This document shows, in pieces, positions 5,013 to 11,352 of a stretch of 11,352 nt of DNA (the stretch's first letter is position 1; each line of letters starts with the position of its first letter). Origin of the DNA: an uncultured Arsenicibacter sp. (GTDB lineage: Bacteria; Bacteroidota; Bacteroidia; Cytophagales; Spirosomataceae); NCBI RefSeq assembly GCF_945952095.1, contig NZ_CAMFHL010000242.1, positions 1 through 11,352 on the forward strand. The letters are read 5' to 3'. A program made the position numbers and the translations under genes. The notes beneath the pieces were generated by a model. It ran no database searches and had not been told where the DNA came from. It saw nothing but the letters and a program-made list of their open reading frames with translations.

Positions 5013-8000
5013 ATGAAACCATCGTATAACCATAAAATCCGGCTTGTTACGGCGGCCTCGCTGTTCGACGGGCACGATGCGGCCATCAACCTGATGCGCC
5101 GGCTCATGCAGGCATCCGGTGCCGAAATCATTCACCTGGGCCATAACCGGTCCGTGGCCGAAATTGTCGATTGCGCCATTCAGGAGGACGTGCAGGGCAT
5201 TGCCATTACCAGCTACCAGGGCGGGCACCTTGAATTTTTCAAGTACATGTATGACCTCCTGCACGAACGCGGGGCCGGCCATATAAAAATATTCGGCGGG
5301 GGCGGGGGCACCATCCTGCCGTCGGAAATCGCCGAGCTGCACGCCTATGGCATCACCCGCATCTATTCGCCCGACGATGGCCGCGAAATGGGGTTGCAGG
5401 GCATGATCGACGATCTGCTCCGGCACTGCGACTATGAACTACCGGCCGCCACAATGACTGCAGAGGTCTGCCCGAAGGCTATTCCGCGACTCATTACAAC
5501 GGCCGAAAACGCTCCCGAACAGTTTACACAGGTCTTTACTGCCCCGGTTGGCAGTCCGTCGGTGGTGTTAGGCATTACCGGAACGGGCGGTGCCGGTAAA
5601 TCGTCGCTGGTCGATGAACTGGTGCTGCGTTTCCTGCGGACCTATCCCGATAAGACCATGGCCATTATTTCGGTGGACCCGTCGAAGCGGAAAACCGGCG
5701 GGGCGTTGCTCGGCGACCGGATCCGCATGAATGCGATCCATCCGGGGGCCAGCGGCGGGCGGGTCTACATGCGCTCCCTGGCCACCCGGCAGTCCAATCT
5801 GGCCCTGAGCCGGTACGTGCAGGATGCCGTTGATGTCTGTAAATCAGCTCGGTTTGATCTGATTATCGTGGAGACCTCGGGCATCGGGCAATCCGACACC
5901 GAAATTACGGAGCATGCCGATGTGAGTCTGTACGTGATGACGGCCGAATACGGAGCGGCTACCCAGCTTGAAAAAATCGATATGCTGGATTATGCCGATG
6001 TCATTGCCATCAACAAGTTTGACAAACGCGGTTCGCTGGATGCGCTGCGGGATGTGCGCAAACAGTATCGCCGCAACCATACCGACTGGACAACTGCCGA
6101 TGAAGACCTGCCGATTATCGGTACGATTGCGGCTCAGTTCAACGACGCAGGAATGAACCGGCTCTTTACGGTGCTGATGCAGAAAGTAGGCTTTGACGTT
6201 GCCGAAGGCGACCGTATCGGGCAGGGCGGAACGGTATCGCAGCCGGTGATGCCGGCCGAACGGGTCCGCTACCTGGCCGAGATCGTGGAAGAAAGCCGCC
6301 GGTACGATGCACTGGTGCGCGATCAGGCAGCGATTGCCCGTCAGTTGTATCAGATTGATGGCACGATAAACACCCTGACTGCACCGGAACAGGCATCGCT
6401 TCGCGAACAGTTACAGACTGTTTATAGCCAGCTGGAAGCCCGGTTGTTGCCGGATTGCCGGGAACTGCTGAAGCGCTGGCCTGCCATGCAAACGCAGTAT
6501 GCGGCTGATTTTTACGAATTTAAAGTGCGGGAAAAGGTTATCCGGCAGCCGCTGTTTACCGAAACACTTTCGCATCTCCGTGTTCCGAAAGTCAGTCTGC
6601 CTAAATACCATGACTGGGGCGATGTGCTGCGGTGGCTGATGACCGAAAACGTGCCGGGCGAGTTCCCGTATGCGGCCGGTGTATTTCCGCTGAAGCGCGA
6701 AGGCGAAGACCCGACGCGGATGTTTGCCGGTGAGGGCGGACCGGAGCGGACCAACCGCCGGTTCCATTACGTGTCGAAAGGGATGCCCGCCAAACGGCTC
6801 TCGACAGCCTTTGACTCAGTGACGCTCTACGGCGAAAATCCGGACTACCGGCCGGATATTTACGGCAAAGTCGGTAATTCGGGCGTAAACATCTGCACGC
6901 TCGATGATGCCAAAAAACTCTACAGCGGCTTTAATCTCTGTGATCCGGCTACTTCGGTGTCGATGACCATCAACGGGCCCGCGCCGATGCTGCTGGGCTT
7001 TTTCCTGAATGCGGCCATTGATCAGCAGTGCGAACTCTATATACGGCAGCATAACCTGCCGCTTCCGCAACAGGCAGGGGCCCAACCGGCCTACAACGGC
7101 GAACTGCCCGACGGAAACGACGGGCTGGGTCTGCTGCTGCTTGGCACAACCGGCGACAAGGTGCTGCCCCGCGACGTTTACGAAAAAATCAAAGCGGATA
7201 CGCTCCGGCGGGTACGAGGCACGGTTCAGGCCGATATTCTCAAGGAAGATCAGGCGCAGAATACCTGTATTTTCTCGACCGAATTTGCCCTCCGCATGAT
7301 GGGTGATATTCAGGCATATTTCATTGAGCAGCAGGTGCGTAATTTTTATTCGGTATCTATTTCGGGCTATCACATTGCCGAGGCGGGCGCCAATCCGGTT
7401 TCGCAGCTGGCCTTTACGCTCTCCAACGGCTTTACGTTTGTCGAATATTACCTGAGCCGCGGGATGCACATCGACGATTTTGCCCCGAACCTGTCGTTCT
7501 TTTTTTCCAACGGCATGGACCCCGAATACACAGTGCTGGGACGTGTGGCGCGGCGCATCTGGGCCAAGGCCATGAAACACAAGTACGGGGCTAATGACCG
7601 GTCGCAGAAACTGAAATACCATATCCAGACCTCGGGCCGGAGCCTGCACGCCCAGGAGATTGCCTTCAACGATATCCGGACAACCTTACAGGCCCTGCTG
7701 GCCATTTATGACAACTGCAACTCCCTGCATACCAACGCCTATGACGAAGCCATCACAACCCCTACCGAAGAGTCGGTGCGGCGGGCAATGGCCATTCAGC
7801 TGGTGATTAACCGTGAGTTTGGGCTGACGAAAAACGAAAATCCGCTGCAAGGGTCGTTTGTGGTCGAAGAGCTGACGGATCTGGTGGAAGAAGCGGTATA
7901 TCAGGAGTTTCTGTCGTTGAATGAGCGCGGTGGCGTGCTGGGTGCGATGGAACGGATGTACCAGCGGAGTAAGATTCAGGAAGAGTCGATGTACTATGAA

Positions 8001-8315
8001 ACGCTGAAGCACAACGGTCAGCTGCCGATTATCGGCGTGAATACGTTTCTTGATCCGGCCGGTTCGCCGACGATTGTGCCGGCCGAGGTGATTCGTTCGA
8101 CAACGGATGAAAAAACGTTTCAGGTGGAGGCATGCCGGGCCTATGAGGAGCAGCACCGCGATGAAGCCGCACCCGCACTTTCGGTTCTGCAACAGACGGC
8201 GCTCGAAAACGGCAATGTCTTCGCCGCGCTGATGGAGGCCACCAAGGTCTGTACGCTGGGCCAATTGTCGAATGCGCTGTATGCGGTCGGCGGGCAATAC
8301 CGGCGGAACATGTAG
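5013..8315 (+). CDS. icmF: Fused isobutyryl-CoA mutase IcmF (B12-binding, GTPase chaperone and mutase domains)
   Basis: IcmF (1100 residues) interconverts isobutyryl-CoA and n-butyryl-CoA using adenosylcobalamin, and carries its own MeaB-like G-protein chaperone. Residues about 8-140 form the B12-binding domain; FDGHDAAIN contains His21, the expected cobalt ligand. The GTPase domain (about 183-400) has P-loop GITGTGGAGKSS (187-198), VDPSKRKTGG, ETSGIGQSD (287-295) and NKFD (334-337). A linker leads to the mutase TIM barrel (about 530-1100), with FPYAAGVFP, SVSMTINGPAP, SISGYHIAEAGA and QTSGRSLHAQEIA. Aligned by eye with methylmalonyl-CoA mutase, the Tyr of its YAG motif is Phe571 (MFAG), and the Arg of its VRNTYIF motif is Gln749 (AQNTCIF). 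Phe/Gln is the isobutyryl-type pair. The B12-GTPase-mutase order and the length fit IcmF. ATG 5013 is chosen over TTG 4977, which lies in the -7 box. The likely role is branched-chain acyl-CoA metabolism. Confidence 0.95.
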   Translation: MKPSYNHKIRLVTAASLFDGHDAAINLMRRLMQASGAEIIHLGHNRSVAEIVDCAIQEDVQGIAITSYQGGHLEFFKYMYDLLHERGAGHIKIFGGGGGTILPSEIAELHAYGITRIYSPDDGREMGLQGMIDDLLRHCDYELPAATMTAEVCPKAIPRLITTAENAPEQFTQVFTAPVGSPSVVLGITGTGGAGKSSLVDELVLRFLRTYPDKTMAIISVDPSKRKTGGALLGDRIRMNAIHPGASGGRVYMRSLATRQSNLALSRYVQDAVDVCKSARFDLIIVETSGIGQSDTEITEHADVSLYVMTAEYGAATQLEKIDMLDYADVIAINKFDKRGSLDALRDVRKQYRRNHTDWTTADEDLPIIGTIAAQFNDAGMNRLFTVLMQKVGFDVAEGDRIGQGGTVSQPVMPAERVRYLAEIVEESRRYDALVRDQAAIARQLYQIDGTINTLTAPEQASLREQLQTVYSQLEARLLPDCRELLKRWPAMQTQYAADFYEFKVREKVIRQPLFTETLSHLRVPKVSLPKYHDWGDVLRWLMTENVPGEFPYAAGVFPLKREGEDPTRMFAGEGGPERTNRRFHYVSKGMPAKRLSTAFDSVTLYGENPDYRPDIYGKVGNSGVNICTLDDAKKLYSGFNLCDPATSVSMTINGPAPMLLGFFLNAAIDQQCELYIRQHNLPLPQQAGAQPAYNGELPDGNDGLGLLLLGTTGDKVLPRDVYEKIKADTLRRVRGTVQADILKEDQAQNTCIFSTEFALRMMGDIQAYFIEQQVRNFYSVSISGYHIAEAGANPVSQLAFTLSNGFTFVEYYLSRGMHIDDFAPNLSFFFSNGMDPEYTVLGRVARRIWAKAMKHKYGANDRSQKLKYHIQTSGRSLHAQEIAFNDIRTTLQALLAIYDNCNSLHTNAYDEAITTPTEESVRRAMAIQLVINREFGLTKNENPLQGSFVVEELTDLVEEAVYQEFLSLNERGGVLGAMERMYQRSKIQEESMYYETLKHNGQLPIIGVNTFLDPAGSPTIVPAEVIRSTTDEKTFQVEACRAYEEQHRDEAAPALSVLQQTALENGNVFAALMEATKVCTLGQLSNALYAVGGQYRRNM

Positions 8316-8317
8316 CG

Positions 8318-8360
8318 AAAAAACAAAGCGGGAACCGGTACAAAACCGATTCCCGCTTTG
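8318..8360 (-). terminator. Intrinsic terminator between icmF and the NIPSNAP gene
   Basis: CAAAGCGGGAA (8324-8334) pairs with TTCCCGCTTTG (8350-8360). After one C/A mismatch, CGGT pairs with ACCG around a 5-nt loop. Read on the minus strand the stem is directly followed by six T (8323 to 8318), so it is a strong terminator for the NIPSNAP gene. The icmF stop is 8 nt to the left, and the same hairpin may end icmF transcripts, although the plus strand has no T-run after it. Confidence 0.8.
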
Positions 8361-8374
8361 CTAATGAATACCCC

Positions 8375-9166
8375 TTATTTAATTTTTGAATAATCGGTTG
8401 GGGTCATGTATGTTGATTCGACTTTCACCGTCAGCGAACCGTTCTTTTCGGATTCGCCTTTGGCTTTCACCCAGTCCGGATCAGCCCGGAAGGCTTTGAA
8501 GGCGGCTTCACCCGCAGCTGCGCTTGGGTGCGCCAGCAGATACACCAACCGCTGTTGACCCGAATCGTCGGGTTTGGTTGGGTCGGTCGTGATCCAGTAG
8601 GCAATGTTTTCCATGCCGTGCTTTTTAAACAGCTTCATCGTATGGTTTTCGAAGCGCGACAGCAGGTCCGGGAGTTTGCCGGGGCTTGCCGTATAGGTCC
8701 GCAGCTCAAACGTACGGTTCGGCGTTTTCTCCTTTAACTTCAGCTTGGGCGAGTGCTCCCATTCGGTCATAAATACCTGATCAACTTTTGACACCAGGCG
8801 GCCGTTTGCTTCTGTTTTGGCAACGACCGCTTTCCATTCCGGATCGGCTCCGAAGGCTTTCCAGGAAGCGTCGCGGGCTTCGCGGCTCGGGTAAGCCAGG
8901 ATGTAAATAATTTCGTGGCGGCTGGTATCGGTCGGTAACCAGTAACCGATGTTTTCCATGCCGTGTTTCTCGAAAATCTTAGTCGTGTACTGCCGGAAAC
9001 GGTCAACGATAGCGTCGAATTTGCCGAGAGCAGCGTGGTACACACGGATTTCGTAAAACTTAGACGTAGCGGCCGGGCGTTCTGGCCGGGGCTTCGCGAA
9101 CAGCGTTTGTACGCCCAGGGTTGCCCCGAGGCATACGGTGAGCAGGATCGACTTGGTAAGGTTCAT
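8375..9166 (-). CDS. Exported protein with two NIPSNAP domains
   Basis: The 263-residue product begins with a signal peptide (MNLTKSILLTVCLGATLGVQ, probable cleavage after TLFA near residue 24). Two NIPSNAP domains of about 100 residues follow, at 36-136 and 151-255. They are clear duplicates: FYEIRVYHAALGKFDAIVDRF..FEKHGMENIGYW against FELRTYTASPGKLPDLLSRF..FKKHGMENIAYW. NIPSNAP proteins adopt a ferredoxin-like dimeric alpha/beta-barrel fold; bacterial members are mostly uncharacterised and no enzymatic activity can be assigned. Two domains in one chain could form an intramolecular version of the usual dimer. The start is ATG 9164-9166, with AGAAGAA just upstream. The gene is divergent from the FAD oxidase gene across 173 bp, where the only promoter hint on this strand is a one-mismatch TATTTTAG. 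It ends at the hairpin terminator shared with icmF. Confidence 0.88.
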   Translation of the reverse strand: MNLTKSILLTVCLGATLGVQTLFAKPRPERPAATSKFYEIRVYHAALGKFDAIVDRFRQYTTKIFEKHGMENIGYWLPTDTSRHEIIYILAYPSREARDASWKAFGADPEWKAVVAKTEANGRLVSKVDQVFMTEWEHSPKLKLKEKTPNRTFELRTYTASPGKLPDLLSRFENHTMKLFKKHGMENIAYWITTDPTKPDDSGQQRLVYLLAHPSAAAGEAAFKAFRADPDWVKAKGESEKNGSLTVKVESTYMTPTDYSKIK

Positions 9167-9339
9167 GTATTCTTCTGACTAGTAAAGCTGACGGAATAGC
9201 GTCAATGTGCTAAAATAAGCGAAAAAAGGGCAGTTTTTACTATCTTCTTTTTTTAGGAGCTATCAAGGATTATTGCTGTCAGGGAATGCGTATTTTCATA
9301 CTAATCCTTACTTTTATGCAGTAACTGAACCCCTTAACC

Positions 9340-10686
9340 ATGCACAAACGAACCTTTTTAAAACTCTCTTCTGCCATGCTGGCGGTTCCTCTGCTTTCCC
9401 CTTTATCGGCCTGGAGTGCCGGTGAAAAACTAAAAAACTGGGCCGGTAACCTGACGTACAGCACCGACCGGCTGACAACGGCTAAATCACTTGATCAGGC
9501 GAAGGCGTTTGTGAAACAGCACGCTAAATTCAAAGTGCTGGGGACACGCCACTGCTTCAATACCATTGCTGATACGTCAACCGAACTGCTGTCGCTGAAA
9601 GACATGCACGAGGTGATTTCGCTGGATGCGAAGGCCAGAAAGGTAACAATTCAGGCGGGTATGAACTATGGACAGTTGTCGCCGTATCTGCACAGCAAGG
9701 GGTTCGCGGTCCATAACCTGGCCTCGCTGCCGCATATTTCGGTGGCCGGTGCCTGCGCGACGGCGACGCACGGATCAGGTAATAAAAACGGCAACCTGGC
9801 CACGGCGGTTTCGGGGCTCGAAATCATCAATGCCAAAGGTGATGTTGTTCAGTTGTCGAAAGAAAAAGACGGCGATACGTTCAACGGGGCCGTGGTCAAC
9901 CTCGGTGCGCTGGGGGTAATCACCAAAGTGACCCTAGATATTGAGCCGACGTTTTCGGTGCGCCAGTATGTGTACGAAAACCTGTCGCTGGATCAGCTGA
10001 AGGCTCATTTTGACGAAATTACCGGAAGTGCCTACAGCGTCAGCCTCTTTACGGACTGGAAAAACAAACGGTTTAATGAGGTCTGGATCAAGAGCCGCGT
10101 CGGCAAGGACAAGCCGTTTGAGGCGAAAGCTGAGTTTTACGGCGCTAAGAAATCGGCTAAGAACCTGCACCCGATTGCCGAATTGTCGGCCGAAAACTGT
10201 ACGGAGCAGCTGGGTGTGGCCGGTCCGTGGTTTGAGCGGTTGCCGCACTTCAGGATGGGCTTCACGCCAAGCAGCGGCAAGGAATTACAGTCCGAATATT
10301 TTGTGCCGAGGCGGAACGCGGTTGATGCGATTCTGGCGGTAGAGCGCCTGCACGCTCAAATTAGTCCGCACCTGATGATTACCGAAATCCGGACGATTGC
10401 GGCCGATACCCTCTGGATGAGTCCTTGCTACAAACAGGACAGTGTGGCCATTCACTTTACCTGGCAGCAGGATTGGCCGGCTGTCAGCAAGGTATTGCCG
10501 CAGATCGAAAAGGCGCTGGCCCCGTATAATGTCCGGCCGCACTGGGGCAAACTGTTCAGTGTTGCACCGTCAGTGCTGCAATCCCGCTACGAGCGTTTAG
10601 ATGACTTTAAAAAACTGGTCCAGACCTACGATCCGCAAGGTAAATTCCGCAACGACTTTCTCAGTAAGAATCTGTACGGGAAATGA
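9340..10686 (+). CDS. Exported FAD-linked oxidase, alditol/aldonolactone oxidase-like
   Basis: A 448-residue flavoprotein of the vanillyl-alcohol-oxidase fold. The N-terminus MHKRTFLKLSSAMLAVPLLS is a Tat-like signal (KRTFLK in place of RRxFLK), with probable cleavage after AWSA near residue 27, so it is likely exported folded with its FAD. The FAD-binding domain includes KVLGTRHCFNTIADT, where His71 is at the position of the covalent FAD-linking histidine in alditol oxidase, and SVAGACATATHGSG. The C-terminal substrate domain of the aldonolactone-oxidase (ALO) type ends with RPHWGK (His401-Lys404) and FRNDFLSKNL. Relatives oxidise sugar alcohols or sugar lactones with oxygen and release H2O2; the actual substrate cannot be read from the sequence. 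The ATG at 9340 places the signal peptide at the very start. It is divergent from the NIPSNAP gene, and no terminator was recognised after it. Confidence 0.88.
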   Translation: MHKRTFLKLSSAMLAVPLLSPLSAWSAGEKLKNWAGNLTYSTDRLTTAKSLDQAKAFVKQHAKFKVLGTRHCFNTIADTSTELLSLKDMHEVISLDAKARKVTIQAGMNYGQLSPYLHSKGFAVHNLASLPHISVAGACATATHGSGNKNGNLATAVSGLEIINAKGDVVQLSKEKDGDTFNGAVVNLGALGVITKVTLDIEPTFSVRQYVYENLSLDQLKAHFDEITGSAYSVSLFTDWKNKRFNEVWIKSRVGKDKPFEAKAEFYGAKKSAKNLHPIAELSAENCTEQLGVAGPWFERLPHFRMGFTPSSGKELQSEYFVPRRNAVDAILAVERLHAQISPHLMITEIRTIAADTLWMSPCYKQDSVAIHFTWQQDWPAVSKVLPQIEKALAPYNVRPHWGKLFSVAPSVLQSRYERLDDFKKLVQTYDPQGKFRNDFLSKNLYGK

Positions 10687-10694
10687 TGTTAAGC

Positions 10695-10741
10695 GTTGCT
10701 GAGTTGCTGGTTGTTCTGGTCGTTCGATTATGAGTTGCTGG
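10695..10741 (+). repeat. Degenerate short repeats related to the end-of-window minisatellite
   Basis: GTTGCTG occurs at 10695, 10703 and 10734, and the 10-mer GAGTTGCTGG is present at 10701 and 10732. The complement of the core, CCAGCAAC, is the core of the 10-bp tandem repeat at 11288-11352, in opposite orientation. Weakly supported: the motif is short. Confidence 0.35.
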
Positions 10742-10799
10742 CCCTGCCGTCGAAATGATAATTAAAGAAGCGATGACGCCGGCAATAAAAAAAGTGGTT

Positions 10800-10815
10800 C
10801 GTGATATTTGTCACG
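10800..10815. promoter_or_regulatory. Crp/Fnr-like palindrome upstream of the rhodanese gene
   Basis: CGTGA-TATTTG-TCACG is a perfect 5-bp inverted repeat with a 6-nt spacer, the GTGA-N6-TCAC layout recognised by Crp/Fnr-family regulators. It lies 55 bp before the rhodanese ATG. Its centre overlaps GATATTTG, a one-mismatch form of the TAnnTTTG -7 box, so it could act as an operator. A second small inverted pair, GAATC/GATTC, lies at 10816-10829. The rest of 10687-10870 is A/T-rich non-coding sequence. Confidence 0.4.
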
Positions 10816-10870
10816 GAATCACGGGATTCGGAACGCTAGTTTTACAGCATCATTTTAAACACGTACGACC

Positions 10871-11176
10871 ATGATGAATCTATTGAAATCCGTATTCGGT
10901 GGTGGATCTGACAATACAAAAATCAGCGAGGTAATCGCGCAGGGTGCCGTTATTATTGATGTTCGTTCAGCCGCGGAATTTGCCGGTGGCCACGCTAAGG
11001 GTGCGGTAAACATTCCGCTTGATCAGCTGGAGGCTAAACTGGCTAAAATCAAAGCCTATAAAAAGCCAATCGTTGTGTGTTGTGCATCCGGCATGCGCAG
11101 TGCCCGTGCCAAGGGTTTTCTGGCCGGTCAGGGCATCGCCGATCTGCACGACGCCGGCAGCTGGCGGAATATTTAA
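10871..11176 (+). CDS. Single-domain rhodanese-like protein
   Basis: A 101-residue rhodanese domain of the GlpE/PspE size class. These proteins carry sulfane sulfur on an active-site cysteine and pass it to thiophilic acceptors such as cyanide, thiols or partner proteins. Typical blocks are IIDVRSAAEFAGGHAKGAVNIPL (28-50) and the active-site loop CCASGMRS, where Cys71 starts the six-residue loop CASGMR. The C-terminus LHDAGSWRNI is also typical. There is no signal peptide, so it is cytoplasmic unless the short N-terminal MMNLLKSVFGG acts otherwise. Two ATGs are adjacent (10871 and 10874); the first is used here. The gene stands alone, with a Crp/Fnr-like palindrome upstream and a strong terminator downstream. 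The physiological sulfur donor and acceptor cannot be deduced. Confidence 0.92.
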   Translation: MMNLLKSVFGGGSDNTKISEVIAQGAVIIDVRSAAEFAGGHAKGAVNIPLDQLEAKLAKIKAYKKPIVVCCASGMRSARAKGFLAGQGIADLHDAGSWRNI

Positions 11177-11199
11177 AGAGCGAAAGAGTGAAAGAGTGA

Positions 11200-11251
11200 G
11201 TGGTGGCACGACTCTAACAGGGCCGCCTGGCGGTCGTACCACCACTTTTTT
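11200..11251 (+). terminator. Intrinsic terminator of the rhodanese gene
   Basis: GTGGTGG (11200-11206) pairs with CCACCAC (11239-11245). After a C/A mismatch, ACGAC (11208-11212) pairs with GTCGT (11233-11237), and CAGG/CCTG can pair further in. Six T follow immediately (11246-11251). It lies 24 nt after the rhodanese stop codon, downstream of a short GAAAGAGT direct repeat. Confidence 0.8.
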
Positions 11252-11287
11252 ATGCCAATCGGGAACTCAAAAGGCCCACCGCCACTT

Positions 11288-11352
11288 ACCAGCAACCACC
11301 AGCAACCACCAGCAACCACCAGCAACCACCAGCAACCACCAGCAACCACCAG
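11288..11352 (+). repeat. 10-bp minisatellite running off the window end
   Basis: Six perfect head-to-tail copies of AGCAACCACC start at 11291, with a partial copy before and the first two bases of another at the window edge. The true array length is not visible. A 10-bp period shifts frame with each copy, so the array is not expected to be coding. Nothing else is recognised between the terminator and this array (11252-11287). Confidence 0.95.

Noticed and set aside
6816..7649. Antisense open frame of 277 codons within icmF, and a similar one at 7686-8297
   Set aside because: Shadow of the high-GC codon pattern of icmF; no recognisable protein features.

Overview
The window looks like a chromosomal segment of a Bacteroidota bacterium of the order Cytophagales (Spirosoma-like). 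This is inferred from the protein flavour, from promoter -7 boxes resembling TAnnTTTG, from the scarcity of clear Shine-Dalgarno sequences, and from intergenic repeat islands. No rRNA or tRNA gene, CRISPR array or transposase gene is visible. Most of the window is ordinary chromosomal gene content. The unusual parts are the repeat island at 273-760 and the toxin-antitoxin pair.

Layout, left to right. The 3' end of an L-rhamnose/H+ symporter gene (rhaT, +) converges on a complete GMP synthetase gene (guaA, -). Between them lies a 488-bp island with 27-bp terminal inverted repeats, 21-bp tandem repeats in both arms and a perfect 21-bp hairpin in the middle. The stop codons of both flanking genes lie inside the terminal repeats. 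Upstream of guaA, on the same strand, is a two-gene Xre/RES toxin-antitoxin module. Divergent from it is a LolE/FtsX-type ABC permease gene without an ATPase partner, followed after 71 bp by icmF. IcmF is a fused B12-dependent isobutyryl-CoA mutase with a built-in GTPase chaperone, and two active-site positions favour isobutyryl-CoA over methylmalonyl-CoA.

icmF converges, across a hairpin terminator, on a gene for an exported protein with two NIPSNAP domains. Divergent from that is an exported FAD-linked oxidase of the alditol/aldonolactone oxidase type. A single-domain rhodanese gene follows, preceded by a Crp/Fnr-like palindrome and closed by a strong terminator. The window ends inside a 10-bp minisatellite.

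Functional links are limited. The toxin (NAD+-degrading) and antitoxin form one unit. The permease and icmF are co-oriented, but icmF has its own -7-like box. The NIPSNAP and oxidase genes are divergent neighbours of exported proteins, with no proven link. Start codons were moved inward from the longest open frame for the antitoxin, toxin, permease and icmF, because promoter boxes, a palindrome or the upstream gene occupy the longer alternatives.
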